Notes under the pieces: model-generated
Database searches by the model: none
Told to the model about the DNA's origin: nothing
The model's input: the letters and a program-made list of their open reading frames with translations, nothing else
Position numbers and translations under genes: made by a program
Shown: one piece after another, positions 49,309 to 62,900 of the stretch
Position numbering within the stretch: position 1 is the first letter of the stretch
Layout of the letters: each line of letters begins with the position of its first letter
Assembly (NCBI GenBank): GCA_947044405.1
Contig: CAMRHE010000646.1
Coordinates: forward strand, 583,001 to 647,000
DNA from: Leptodactylus fallax
Taxonomy: Eukaryota > Chordata > Amphibia > Anura > Leptodactylidae
Direction of reading: 5' to 3'
Length of the DNA stretch: 64,000 nt

Positions 49309-49560
49309 TGTGAGTATCTGTGTGCCTGGATTCCACAGGTGTGTGTAGGGATCATAGGTCTGTATGTAGGGATTGTACACATGTGTTTAGGGATCATAGA
49401 TTTGTGTGTAGGGAGTGTACACGTGTGTAGGGATCATATATCTGTGTGTAGGGATTGTACACGTGTGTAGGGATCATAGATTTGTGTGTAGGGATCATAG
49501 ATTTGTGTGTAGGGATCATAGATGTGTGTAGGGATCATCCATCCATGTGTATCCCTCCTT
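49309..49560. repeat. ~24-bp array, second part
   Basis: About 9 copies of GTGTGTAGGGATCATAGATT-like units, the continuation of 47866-48232 interrupted by the Tc1 element. Confidence 0.85.
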
Positions 49561-49577
49561 ACTGTACTTAACGTCAG

Positions 49578-49638
49578 ATGTTGCGGAGAAGAACTGTTGG
49601 ATCGGCTCTTTCGGAAACACACGATCACTGAGAAAGAG
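49578..49638 (+). CDS. OBSCN: obscurin first kinase domain, hinge and helix D exon
   Basis: A 61-bp exon with acceptor CTTAACGTCAG (ends 49577) and donor GTGAGA (49639). It completes the codon begun at 47865 and reads CCGEELLDRLFRKHTITEKE. This is the kinase hinge and helix D. EELLDRL and the following RK..(T/V)TE pattern match obscurin closely. It ends in phase 0. The following exons (helix E, catalytic loop, DFG) are beyond the window, so the intron after it exceeds 14 kb. Confidence 0.94.
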
Positions 49639-50184
49639 GTGAGACAATATTCCCCGTGTCCTCCCCCTGTCGGCCATATTAGCTGTTATGTCACCCGCTC
49701 ACTCCTGACTGCTCCTCCCCCTGCCAACTAGTCAAATTAATATAAGCTCCACCCCTCTGTGTCCTACATACTATAGTATACTCTATACAGACAGGTCTGG
49801 CCATAGACTTGCATGAATGATGGGAGTTGTAGTTAGACAGCAGCTGGGGAGTCACGGGCTGCAGATCACTGATGAAATGTAAAAGTCATCCCTAGTATAA
49901 TACGTGTGACTATACTCATTGTATATAGACAGTATATGGGATCTTGGCATACTGGGTAATATACAGTAGTGATGACATCATGGGAGGGGCCACTGCATGC
50001 AGGAGACTTAGACTCCACCTCTTAAAGTAGTCAGCGCAGTGTGCAGTTCGGTACATTACAGTCTGACAACAGGGAAACCAGGAGTTTATAAACCACAGAA
50101 ACATTGTCAATACCCGGAGGACACCGACCCGGCAGGGACACATCCTGATCACCGAAATCACAGGCCAAGGCGAGATCGCTGGAG
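49639..50184. other. intron, nothing recognised
   Basis: Unique intron sequence after the kinase exon donor. No exon with kinase homology is visible. Confidence 0.55.
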
Positions 50185-50700
50185 CAGATAGATTGCAGCG
50201 TCACCCCCTCCTCCCCTCTCACAGCACACTACAGGGAGAGAAGCTGCAGATGTAACTCCATCCTCCCCTCTCACAGCACACAGATAGTGAGGGAGAGAAG
50301 CTGCAGATGCAACTCCCTCCTCCCCTCTCACAGCAAAAAGACTACAGGGAGAGAAGCTGCAGATGCAACTCCCTCCTCCCCTCTCACAGCAAAAAGACTA
50401 CAGGGAGAGAAGCTGCAGATGCAACTCCCTCCTCCCCTCTCACAGCAAAAAGACTACAGGGAGAGAAGCTGCAGATGCAACTCCCTCCTCCCCTCTCACA
50501 GCAAAAAGACTACAGGGAGAGAAGCTGCAGATGTAACTCCATCCACCCTTCTCACAGCTCACAGATAATGAGGGAGAGAAGCTGAAGATATAATTCCCTC
50601 CTCCCCTCTCACAGCACACAGATACTGAGGGAGAGAAGCTGCAGATGTATACCCCCTCCTCCCCTCTCAAAGCACACAGACACTGAGGACGAGAAGCTGC
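50185..50700. repeat. 56-bp minisatellite
   Basis: About nine copies of a 56-bp unit containing GGGAGAGAAGCTGCAGATG and CTCCTCCCCTCTCACAGC. The four middle copies (about 50290-50515) are nearly identical; the flanking ones are diverged. Confidence 0.93.
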
Positions 50701-50929
50701 CAATAAATAGGAGTTATTATATTACTCTAGAGAAATCTGGGGGGACTGGGTGGTGGGGGTGTGGTTCTGGGGTAAAATCTGAATTCACAGACTCCTGATT
50801 TATACAGGAGAGAAGATCGATGATATTTTGGCCTCAAGACAAGAAAATATTTTCACAATTGCAGCAGCAGCCGACATTATAATGTGAACAGCGCCCAGAA
50901 CCAGAAATTCAGCTCTAAACTACTACAGG
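50701..50929. other. intron, unique sequence
   Basis: Short unique stretch between the 56-bp and 30-bp arrays. No feature was recognised. Confidence 0.5.
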
Positions 50930-53900
50930 GTGTTGTGGGCTGTGCTGGGGTGTTGTAGGGAACTGCAGAGTGTTTCAGGGTGAAGTTGGGTGTTTCAGAA
51001 TGTTCTAGGGCCATGAAGGTTGTTGTAGGAAGCTGCAGGGTGTTGCATAGTGGTGTAGAGTGTTGCAGGGAACTGCAGGATGCTCTATGATATTGTAGGG
51101 AATTTTGGGGTGTTACATGGAGTTATAGGGTGTTGTAGAACGTTCTGTGGTATTGTGGGGTGTTGCAGGGTGTTCTCTGGTATTGTAGGGTGCTGCAGGA
51201 TGCTCTGTGGTATTGTAGGGTGTTGCAGTTTTCTAGGGTGTTGCAGGATGTTCTGTGTTATTGTAGGGTGCTGCAGGATGTTCTGTAGTGTTGCAGGGTG
51301 TTCTTTGGTATTGTGGGGTGCTGCAGGATGTTCTGTGGTATTGTAGGGTGTTGCAGCATGTTCTGTGGTATTGTAGGGTGCTGCAGGATGTTCTGTGGTA
51401 TTGTAGGGTGCTGCAGGATGTTCTGTGGTATTGTGGGGTGCTGCAGGATGTTCTGTGGTATTGTAGGGTGTTGCAGCATGTTCTGTGGTATTGTAGGGTG
51501 TTGCAGGATGGTCTGTGGTATTGTAGGGTGCTACAGGATGCTCTGTGGTATTGTAGGGTGCTGCAGGATGTTCTGTGGTATTGTAGGGTGTTGCAGGATG
51601 TTCTGTGGTATTGTGGGGTGCTGCAGGGTGTTCTATGGTATTGTAGGGTGTTGCAGGATGTTCTGTGGTATTGTGGGGTGCTGCAGGATGTTCTGTGGCA
51701 TTGTGGGGTGTTGCAGGATGTTCTGTGGTATTGTAGGGTGCTGCAGGATGTTCTATGGTATTGTGGGGTGTTGCAGGATGTTCTGTGGTATTGTAGAGTG
51801 CTGCAGGATGTTCTGTGTTATTGTAGGGTGCTGCAGGGTGTTCTGTGGTATTGTGGGGTGCTGCAGGATGTTCTGTGGTATTGTAGGGTGCTGCAGGATG
51901 TTGTGGGGTGTTGGAGGATGTTCTGTGGTATTGTAGGGTGTTGCAGGGTGTTCTGTGATATTGTAGGGTGTTGCAGGATGTTCTGTGCTATTGTAGGGTG
52001 TTGCAGGATGGTCTGTGGTATTGTAGGGTGCTGCAGGATGTTCTGTGGTATTGTAGGGTGTTGCAGGATGGTCTGTGGTATTGTAGGGTGTTGCAGGATG
52101 GTCTGTGGTATTGTAGGGTGCTGCAGGATGTTCTGTGGTATTGTAGGGTGTTGCAGGATGGTCTGTGGTATTGTAGGGTGCTGCAGGATGTTCTGTGGTA
52201 TTGTAGGGTGTTGCAGGATGGTCTGTGGTATTGTAGGGTGCTGCAGGATGTTCTGTGGTATTGTAGGGTGTTGCAGGATGTTCTGTAGTGTTGCAGGGTG
52301 TTCTGTGGTATTGTGGGGTGCTGCAGGATGTTCTGTGGTATTGTAGGGTGCTGCAGGATGCTCTGTGGTATTGTAGGGTGTTGCAGTTTTGTAGGGTGTT
52401 GCAGGATGTTTTGTGTTATTGTAGGGTGCTGCAGCATATTCTGTGGTATTGTAGGGTGTTGCAGGATGCTCTGTGGTATCGTAGGGTGCTGCAGGATGTT
52501 TTGTGGTATTGTAGGGTGTTGCAGGGTGTTCTGTGGTATTGTGGGGTGCTGCAGGATGTTCTGTGGTATTGTAGGGTGCTGCAGGATGTTCTGTGGTATT
52601 GTGGGGTGTTGGAGGATGTTCTGTGGTATTGTAGGGTGTTGCAGGGTGTTCTGTGATATTGTAGGGTGTTGCAGGGTGTTCTGTGGTATTGTAGGGTGTT
52701 GCAGGATGTTCTGTGGTATTGTAGGGTGCTGCAGGATGTTCTGTGGTATTGTGGGGTGTTGCAGGGTGTTCTGTGGTATTGTGGGGTGTTGCAGGGTGTT
52801 CTGTGGTATTGTAGGGTGTTGCAGGATGTTCTGTGGTATTGTGGGGTGGTGCAGGATGTTCTGTGGTATTGTGGGGTGTTGCAGGATGTTCTGTGCTATT
52901 GTAGGGTGTTGCAGGATGTTCTGTGGTATTGTAGGGTGCTGCAGGATGTTCTGTGGTATTGTAGGGTGCTGCAGGATGTTCTGTGGTATTGTAGGGTGTT
53001 GCAGGATGTTCTGTGGTATTGTAGGGTGCTGCAGGATGTTCTGTGGTATTGTAGGGTGTTGCAGGATGTTCTGTGCTATTGTAGGGTGTTGCAGGATGTT
53101 CTGTGGTATTGTAGGGTGCTGCAGGATGTTCTGTGGTATTGTAGGGTGCTGCAGGATGTTCTGTGGTATTGTGGGGTCTTGCAGGATGTTCTGTGTTATT
53201 GTAGGGTGCTGCAGGGTGTTCTGTGGTATTGTGGGGTGTTGAAGGGTGATCTGTGGTATTGTAGGGTGCTTCAGGATGCTCTGTGCTATTGTAGGGTGTT
53301 GCAGGATGCTTTGTGGTATTGTAGGGTGTTGCAGGGTGTTCTGTGGTATTGTGGGGTGTTGCAGGGTGTTCTGTGGTATTGTAGGGTGCTGCAGGATGTT
53401 ATGTGGTATAGTAGGGTGCTGCAGGATGTTCTGTGGTATTGCAGGTTCTTGCAGGATGTTCTGTGGTATTGTGGGGTGTTGGAGGATGCTCTGTGCTATT
53501 GTAGGGTGTTGCAGGATGTTCTGTGGTATTGTAGGGTGCTGCAGGAAGCTCTGTGCTATTGTAGGGTGTTGCAGGATGTTCTGTGGTATTGTGGGGTGTT
53601 GCAGGATGTTCTGTGGTATTGTAGGGTTCTGCAGGATGTTCTGTGGTATTGTAGGGTGCTGCAGGATGTTCTGTGGTATTGTAGGGTGTTGCAGGATGTT
53701 CTGTGGTATTGTAGGGTGCTGCAGGATGTTCTGTGGTATTGTAGGGTGCTGCAGGATGTTCTGTGGTATTGTAGGGTGCTGCAGGATGTTCTGTGCTATT
53801 GTAGGGTGCTGCAGGATGTTCTGTGGTATTGTAGGGTGTTGCAGGGTGTTCTGTGGTATTGTAGGGTGCTGCAGGATGTTCTGTGGTATTGTAGGGTGTT

Positions 53901-56900
53901 GCAGGGTGTTCTGTGCTATTGTAGGGTATTGCAGGATGTTCTGTGGTATTGTAGGGTGTTGCAGGATGTTCTGTGGTATTGTGGGGTGTTGCAGGATGCT
54001 CTGTGGTATTGTAGGGTGTTGCAGGATGCTCTGTGGTATTGTAGGGTGCTGCAGGATGTTCTGTGGTATTGTGGGGTGCTGCAGGATGTTCTGTGGTATT
54101 GTAGGGTGTTGCAGGGTGTTCTGTGGTATTGTGGGGTGCTGCAGGATGTTCTGTGGTATTGTAGGGTGTTGCAGGATGTTCTGTGGTATTGTGGCGTGTT
54201 GCAGGATGTTCTGTGGTATTGTAGGGTGCTGCAGGATGTTCTGTGGTATTGTAGGGTGTTGCAGGATGTTCTGTGGTATTGTAGGGTGCTGCAGGATGTT
54301 CTGTGGTATTGTAGGGTGTTGCAGGGTGTTCTGTGGTATTGTGGGGTGTTGTAGGATGCTCTTTGGTATTGTAGGGTGTTGCAGGATGTTCTGTGCTATT
54401 GTAGGGTGCTGCAGGGTGCTCTGTGGTATTGTAAGGTGTTGCAGGGTGTTCTGTGGTATTGTAGAGTGTTACAGGATGTTCTGTGGTATTGGGGGATGAT
54501 GCGGGTGTCGTGGTATTGTAGGGTGTTCTGTGGTATTGTGGGGTGTCGCAGGGTGTTCTGTGGTATTGTGGGGTGTTGCAGGGTGTTCTGTGGTATTGTA
54601 GGGTGTTTCAGGGTGTTCCCTGGTATTGTAGGGTGTTGCAGGATGTTCTGTGGTATTGTAGGGTGTTTCAGGGTGTTCTCTGGTATTGTGGGGTGTTGCA
54701 GGATGTTCTGTGGTATTGTGGGGTGTTACAGGGTGTTCTGTGGTATTGTAGGGTGTTTCAGGGTGTTCTCTGGTATTGTAGGGTGTTGCAGGATGTTCTG
54801 TGTTATTGTAGGGTGTTTCAGGGTGTTCTCTGGTATTGTGGGGTGTTGCAGGGTGTTCTGTGGTATTGTGGGGTGTAGCAGGGTGTTCTGTGGTATTGTG
54901 AGGTGTTTCAGGGTGTTCTGTGGTATTGTAGGATGTTGCAGGGTGTTATGTGGTATTGTAGGGTGTTGCAGGGTGTTCTATGGTATATTGGGGTGTTGCA
55001 GGATGTTCTGTGGTATTGTAGGGTGTTGCAGGGTGTTCTGTGGTATTGTGGGGTGTTGCAGGGTGTTCTGTGGTATTGTAGGGTGTTGCAGGATGTTCTG
55101 TGGTATTGTGGGGTGTTGCAGGATGTTCTGTGGTATTGTAGGGTGTTGCAGGGTGTTATGTGGTATTGTAGGGTGTTGGAGGGTGTTATGTGGTATTGTG
55201 AGGTGTTGCAGGGTGTTCTGTGGTATTGTAGGGTGCTGCAGGATGTTCTGTGGTATTGTAGGGTGTTGCAGGGTGTTCTGTGGTATTGTAGGGTGTTGCA
55301 GGGTGTTCTGTGGTATTGTAGGGTGTTCTGTGGTATTGTGGGGTGTTGCAGGATGCTCTGTGGTATTGTAGGGTGTTGCAGGGTGTTCTGTGGTATTGTA
55401 GGGTGCTGCAGGATTATCTGTAGAATTGTAGGGTGTTGCAGGATGCTCTGTGGTATTGTGAGGTGTTGCAGGGTGTTCTTTGGTATTGTAGGGTGTTCTG
55501 TGGTATTGTGAGGTGTTTCAGGGTGTTCTGTGGAATTGTGGGGTGTTGCAGGGTGTTCTGTGGTATTGTAGGGTGTTTCAGGGTGTTCTCTGGTATTGTG
55601 GGGTGTTGCAGGATGTTCTGTGGTATTGTGGGGTGTTGCAGGATGTTCTGTGGTATTGTGGGGTGTTGCAGGGTGTTCTGTGGTATTGTGGGGTGCTGCA
55701 GGATGTTCTGTGGTATTGTAGGGTGCTGCAGGATGTTCTGTGGTATTGTGGGGTGTTGGAGGATGTTCTGTGGTATTGTAGGGTGTTGCAGGGTGTTCTG
55801 TGATATTGTAGGGTGTTGCAGGGTGTTCTGTGGTATTGTAGGGTGTTGCAGGATGTTCTGTGGTGTTGTAGGGTGCTGCAGGATGTTCTGTGGTATTGTG
55901 GGGTGTTGCAGGATGTTCTGTGGTATTGTGGGGTGTTGCAGGGTGTTCTGTGGTATTGTAGGGTGTTGCAGGATGTTCTGTGGTATTGTGGGGTGGTGCA
56001 GGATGTTCTGTGGTATTGTGGGGTGTTGCAGGATGTTCTGTGCTATTGTAGGGTGTTGCAGGATGTTCTGTGGTATTGTAGGGTGCTGCAGGATGTTCTG
56101 TGGTATTGTAGGGTGCTGCAGGATGTTCTGTGGTATTGTAGGGTGTTGCAGGATGTTCTGTGGTATTGTAGGGTGCTGCAGGATGTTCTGTGGTATTGTA
56201 GGGTGTTGCAGGATGTTCTGTGCTATTGTAGGGTGTTGCAGGATGTTCTGTGGTATTGTAGGGTGCTGCAGGATGTTCTGTGGTATTGTAGGGTGCTGCA
56301 GGATGTTCTGTGGTATTGTGGGGTCTTGCAGGATGTTCTGTGTTATTGTAGGGTGCTGCAGGGTGTTCTGTGGTATTGTGGGGTGTTGAAGGGTGATCTG
56401 TGGTATTGTGGGGTGTTGCAGGGTGTTCTGTGGTATTGTAGGGTGCTGCAGGATGTTATGTGGTATAGTAGGGTGCTGCAGGATGTTCTGTGGTATTGCA
56501 GGTGCTTCAGGATGCTCTGTGCTATTGTAGGGTGTTGCAGGATGCTCTGTGGTATTGTAGGGTGTTGCAGGGTGTTCTGTGGTATTGTAGGGTGTTGCAG
56601 GGTGTTATGTGGTATTGTAGGGTGTTGCAGGGTGTTATGTGGTATTGTGAGGTGTTGCAGGGTGTTCTGTGGTATTGTAGGGTGCTGCAGGATGTTCTGT
56701 GGTATTGTAGGGTGTTGCAGGGTGTTCTGTGGTATTGTAGGGTGTTGCAGGGTGTTCTGTGGTATTGTAGGGTGTTCTGTGGTATTGTGGGGTGTTGCAG
56801 GATGCTCTGTGGTATTGTAGGGTGTTGCAGGGTGTTCTGTAGTATTGTAGGGTGCTGCAGGATTATCTGTAGAATTGTAGGGTGTTGCAGGATGCTCTGT

Positions 56901-59900
56901 GGTATTGTGAGGTGTTGCAGGGTGTTCTTTGGTATTGTAGGGTGTTCTGTGATATTGTGAGGTGTTTCAGGATGTTCTGTGGTATTGTGAGGTGTTGCAG
57001 GGTGTTCTGTGGAATTGTGGGGTGTTGCAGGGTGTGCTGTGGTATTGTGGGGTGTTGCTGGGTGTTCTGTGGTATTGTAGGGTGTTTCAGGGTGTTCTCT
57101 GGTATTGTGGGGTGTTGCAGGATGTTCTGTGGTATTGTGGGGTGTTGCAGGATGTTCTGTGGTATTGTGGGGTGTTGCAGGGTGTTCTGTGGTATTGTAG
57201 GGTGTTTCAGGGTGTTCTCTGGTATTGTGGGGAGTTGCAGGATGTTCTGTGGTATTGTGGGGTGTTGCAGGGTGTTCTGTGGTATTGTAGGGTGTTTCAG
57301 GGTGTTCTCTGGTATTGTGGGGTGTTGCAGGGTGTTCTGTGGTATTGTAGGGTGTTGCAGGGTGTTATGTGGTATTGTAGGGTGTTGCAGGGTGTTATGT
57401 GGTATTGTGGGGTGTTGCAGGGTGTTCTGTGGTATTGTAGGGTGCTGCAGGATGTTCTGTGGTATTGTAGGGTGTTGCAGGGTGTTCTGTGGTATTGTAG
57501 GGTGTTGCAGGGTGTTCTGTGGTATTGTAGGGTGTTGCAGGGTGTTCTGTGGTATTGTAGGGTGTTTTGTGGTATTGTGGGGTGTTGCAGGGTGTTCTGT
57601 GGTATTGTAGGGTGTTCTGTGGTATTGTGGGGTGTTGCAGGGTGTTCTGTGGTATTGTAGGGTGTTGCAGGGTGTTCTGTGGTATTGTGGGGTGTTGCAG
57701 GATGTTCTGTGGTATTGTAGGGTGTTGCAGGGTGTTATGTGGTATTGTAGGGTGTTGCAGGGTGTTATGTGGTATTGTGAGGTGTTCTGTGGTATTGTAG
57801 GGTGTTGCAGGGTGTTCTGTGGTATTGTGGGGTGTTGCAGGATGTTCTGTGGTATTGTAGGGTGTTGCAGGGTGTTATGTGGTATTGTAGGGTGTTGCAG
57901 GGTGTTCTGTGGTATTGTAGGGTGTTCTGTGGTATTGTGGGGTGTTGCAGGGTGTTCTGTGGTATTGTAGGGTGTTGCAGGGTGTTCTGTGGTATTGTGG
58001 GGTATTGCAGGGTGTTCTGTGGTATTGTAGGGTGCTGCAGGATGTTATGTGGTATAGTAGGGTGCTGCAGGATGTTCTGTGGTATTGCAGGTTCTTGCAG
58101 GATGTTCTGTGGTATTGTGGGGTGTTGGAGGATGTCTCTGTGCTATTGTAGGGTGTTGCAGGATGTTCTGTGGTATTGTAGGGTGCTGCAGGATGTTCTG
58201 TGGTATTGTAGGGTGCTGCAGGATGTTCTGTGCTATTGTAGGGTGCTGCAGGATGTTCTGTGCTATTGTAGGGTGTTGCAGGGTGTTCTGTGGTATTGTA
58301 GGGTGCTGCAGGATGTTCTGTGGTATTGTAGGGTGTTGCAGGATGTTCTGTGGTATTGTGGGGTGTTGCAGGATGCTCTGTGGTATTGTAGGGTGTTGCA
58401 GGATGCTCTGTGGTATTGTAGGGTGCTGCAGGATGTTCTGTGGTATTGTGGGGTGCTGCAGGATGTTCTGTGGTATTGTAGGGTGTTGCAGGGTGTTCTG
58501 TGGTATTGTGGGGTGCTGCAGGATGTTCTGTGGTATTGTAGGGTGTTGCAGGGTGTTCTGTGGTATTGTAGGGTGTTGCAGGATGTTCTGTGGTATTGTG
58601 GGGTGTTGCAGGATGTTCTGTGGTATTGTAGGGTGCTGCAGGATGTTCTGTGGTATTGTAGGGTGTTGCAGGATGTTCTGTGGTATTGTAGGGTGCTGCA
58701 GGATGTTCTGTGGTATTGTAGGGTGTTGCAGGGTGTTCTGTGGTATTGTGGGGTGTTGTAGGATGCTCTGTGGTATTGTAGGGTGTTGCAGGATGTTCTG
58801 TGCTATTGTAGGGTGCTGCAGGGTGCTCTGTGGTATTGTAAGGTGTTGCAGGGTGTTCTGTGGTATTGTAGGGTGTTACAGGATGTTCTGTGGTATTGGG
58901 GGATGTTGCAGGGTGTTCTGTGGTATTGTAGGGTGTTCTGTGGTATTGTGGGGTATCGCAGGGTGTTCTGTGGTATTGTGGGGTGTTGCAGGGTGTTCTG
59001 TGGTATTGTAGGGTGTTTCAGGGTGTTCCCTGGTATTGTAGGGTGTTGCAGGATGTTCTGTGGTATTGTAGGGTGTTTCAGGGTGTTCTCTGGTATTGTG
59101 GGGTGTTGCAGGATGTTCTGTGGTATTGTGGGGTGTTACAGGGTGTTCTGTGGTATTGTAGGGTGTTTTCAGGGTGTTCTCTGGTATTGTAGGGTGTTGC
59201 AGGATGTTCTGTGGTATTGTAGGGTGTTTCAGGGTGTTCTCTGGTATTGTGGGGTGTTGCAGGGTGTTCTGTGGTATTGTGAGGTGTTTCAGGGTGTTCT
59301 GTGGTATTGTAGGATGTTGCAGGGTGTTATGTGGTATTGTAGGGTGTTGCAGGGTGTTCTATGGTATATTGGGTTGTTGCAGGATGTTCTGTGGTATTGT
59401 AGGGTGTTGCAGGGTGTTCTGTGGTATTGTGGGGTGTTGCAGGGTGTTCTGTGGTATTGTAGGGTGTTGCAGGATGTTCTGTGGTATTGTGGGGTGTTGC
59501 AGGATGTTCTGTGGTATTGTAGGGTGTTGCAGGGTGTTATGTGGTATTGTAGGGTGTTGCAGGGTGTTATGTGGTATTGTGAGGTGTTGCAGGGTGTTCT
59601 GTGGTATTGTAGGGTGCTGCAGGATGTTCTGTGGTATTGTAGGGTGTTGCAGGGTGTTCTGTGGTATTGTAGGGTGTTGCAGGGTGTTCTGTGGTATTGT
59701 AGGGTGTTCTGTGGTATTGTGGGGTGTTGCAGGATGCTCTGTGGTATTGTAGGGTGTTGCAGGGTGTTCTGTGGTATTGTAGGGTGCTGCAGGATTATCT
59801 GTAGAATTGTAGGGTGTTGCAGGATGCTCTGTGGTATTGTGAGGTGTTGCAGGGTGTTCTTTGGTATTGTAGGGTGTTCTGTGGTATTGTGAGGTGTTTC

Positions 59901-62900
59901 AGGGTGTTCTGTGGAATTGTGGGGTGTTGCAGGGTGTTCTGTGGTATTGTAGGGTGTTCTGTGGTATTGTGAGGTGTTGCAGGGTGTTCTGTGGAATTGT
60001 GGGGTGTTGCAGGGTGTGCTGTGGTATTGTGGGGTGTTGCAGGGTGTTCTGTGGTATTGTAGGGTGTTTCAGGGTGTTCTCTGGTATTGTGGGGTGTTGC
60101 AGGATGTTCTGTGGTATTGTGGGGTGTTGCAGGATGTTCTGTGGTATTGTGGGGTGTTGCAGGGTGTTCTGTGGTATTGTGGGGTGCTGCAGGATGTTCT
60201 GTGGTATTGTAGGGTGCTGCAGGATGTTCTGTGGTATTGTGGGGTGTTGGAGGATGTTCTGTGGTATTGTAGGGTGTTGCAGGGTGTTCTGTGATATTGT
60301 AGGGTGTTGCAGGGTGTTCTGTGGTATTGTAGGGTGTTGCAGGATGTTCTGTGGTGTTGTAGGGTGCTGCAGGATGTTCTGTGGTATTGTGGGGTGTTGC
60401 AGGGTGTTCTGTGGTATTGTGGGGTGTTGCAGGGTGTTCTGTGGTATTGTAGGGTGTTGCAGGATGTTCTGTGGTATTGTGGGGTGGTGCAGGATGTTCT
60501 GTGGTATTGTGGGGTGTTGCAGGATGTTCTGTGCTATTGTAGGGTGTTGCAGGATGTTCTGTGGTATTGTAGGGTGCTGCAGGATGTTCTGTGGTATTGT
60601 AGGGTGCTGCAGGATGTTCTGTGGTATTGTAGGGTGTTGCAGGATGTTCTGTGGTATTGTAGGGTGCTGCAGGATGTTCTGTGGTATTGTAGGGTGTTGC
60701 AGGATGTTCTGTGCTATTGTAGGGTGTTGCAGGATGTTCTGTGGTATTGTAGGGTGCTGCAGGATGTTCTGTGGTATTGTAGGGTGCTGCAGGATGTTCT
60801 GTGGTATTGTGGGGTCTTGCAGGATGTTCTGTGTTATTGTAGGGTGCTGCAGGGTGTTCTGTGGTATTGTGGGGTGTTGAAGGGTGATCTGTGGTATTGT
60901 AGGGTGCTTCAGGATGCTCTGTGCTATTGTAGGGTGTTGCAGGATGCTCTGTGGTATTGTAGGGTGTTGCAGGGTGTTCTGTGGTATTGTGGGGTGTTGC
61001 AGAGTGTTCTGTGGTATTGTAGGGTGCTGCAGGATGTTATGTGGTATAGTAGGGTGCTGCAGGATGTTCTGTGGTATTGCAGGTTCTTGCAGGATGTTCT
61101 GTGGTATTGTGGGGTGTTGGAGGATGCTCTGTGCTATTGTAGGGTGTTGCAGGATGTTCTGTGGTATTGTAGGGTGCTGCAGGAAGCTCTGTGCTATTGT
61201 AGGGTGTTGCAGGATGTTCTGTGGTATTGTGGGGTGTTGCAGGATGTTCTGTGGTATTGTAGGGTTCTGCAGGATGTTCTGTGGTATTGTAGGGTGCTGC
61301 AGGATGTTCTGTGGTATTGTAGGGTGTTGCAGGATGTTCTGTGGTATTGTAGGGTGCTGCAGGATGTTCTGTGGTATTGTAGGGTGTTGCAGGATGTTCT
61401 GTGGTATTGTAGGGTGCTGCAGGATGTTCTGTGCTATTGTAGGGTGCTGCAGGATGTTCTGTGGTATTTTAGGGTGTTGCAGGGTGTTCTGTGGTATTGT
61501 AGGGTGCTGCAGGATGTTCTGTGGTATTGTAGGGTGTTGCAGGATGTTCTGTGGTATTGTGGCGTGTTGCAGGATGTTCTGTGGTATTGTAGGGTGTTGC
61601 AGGGTGTTATGTGGTATTGTAGGGTGTTGCAGGGTGTTATGTGGTATTGTGAGGTGTTGCAGGGTGTTCTGTGGTATTGTAGGGTGCTGCAGGATGTTCT
61701 GTGGTATTGTAGGGTGTTGCAGGGTGTTCTGTGGTATTGTAGGGTGTTGCAGGGTGTTCTGTGGTATTGTAGGGTGTTCTGTGGTATTGTGGGGTGTTGC
61801 AGGATGCTCTGTGGTATTGTAGGGTGCTGCAGGATGTTCTGTGGTATTGTGGGGTGTTGGAGGATGTTCTGTGGTATTGTAGGGTGTTGCAGGGTGTTCT
61901 GTGATATTGTAGGGTGTTGCAGGGTGTTCTGTGGTATTGTAGGGTGTTGCAGGATGTTCTGTGGTGTTGTAGGGTGCTGCAGGATGTTCTGTGGTATTGT
62001 GGGGTGTTGCAGGGTGTTCTGTGGTATTGTGGGGTGTTGCAGGGTGTTCTGTGGTATTGTAGGGTGTTGCAGGATGTTCTGTGGTATTGTGGGGTGGTGC
62101 AGGATGTTCTGTGGTATTGTGGGGTGTTGCAGGTGTTCTGTGCTATGTAGGGTGTTGCAGGATGTTCTGTGGATTGTAGGGTGCTGCAGGATGTTCTGTG
62201 GTATTGTAGGGTGCTGCAGGATGTTCTGTGGTATTGTAGGGTGTTGCAGGATGTTCTGTGGTATTGTAGGGTGCTGCAGGATGTTCTGTGGTATTGTGGG
62301 GTGTTGCAGGATGTTCTGTGCTATTGTAGGGTGTTGCAGGATGTTCTGTGGTATTGTAGGGTGCTGCAGGATGTTCTGTGGTATTGTAGGGTGCTGCAGG
62401 ATGTTCTGTGGTATTGTGGGGTCTTGCAGGATGTTCTGTGTTATTGTAGGGTGCTGCAGGGTGTTCTGTGGTATTGTGGGGTGTTGAAGGGTGATCTGTG
62501 GTATTGTAGGGTGCTTCAGGATGCTCTGTGCTATTGTAGGGTGTTGCAGGATGCTCTGTGGTATTGTGGGGTGTTGCAGGGTGTTCTGTGGTATTGTGGG
62601 GTGTTGCAGGGTGTTCTGTGGTATTGTAGGGGCTGCAGGATGTTATGTGGATAGTAGGGGCGCAGGATGCTGTGGATTGCAGGTCTTGCAGGATGTTCTG
62701 TGGTATTGTGGGGTGTTGGAGGATGCTCTGTGCTATTGTAGGGTGTTGCAGGATGTTCTGTGGTATTGTAGGGTGCTGCAGGAAGCTCTGTGGTATTGTA
62801 GGGTGTTGCAGGATGTTCTGTGGTATTGTGGGGTGTTGCAGGATGTTCTGTGGTATTGTAGGGTTCTGCAGGATGTTCTGTGGTATTGTAGGGTGCTGCA

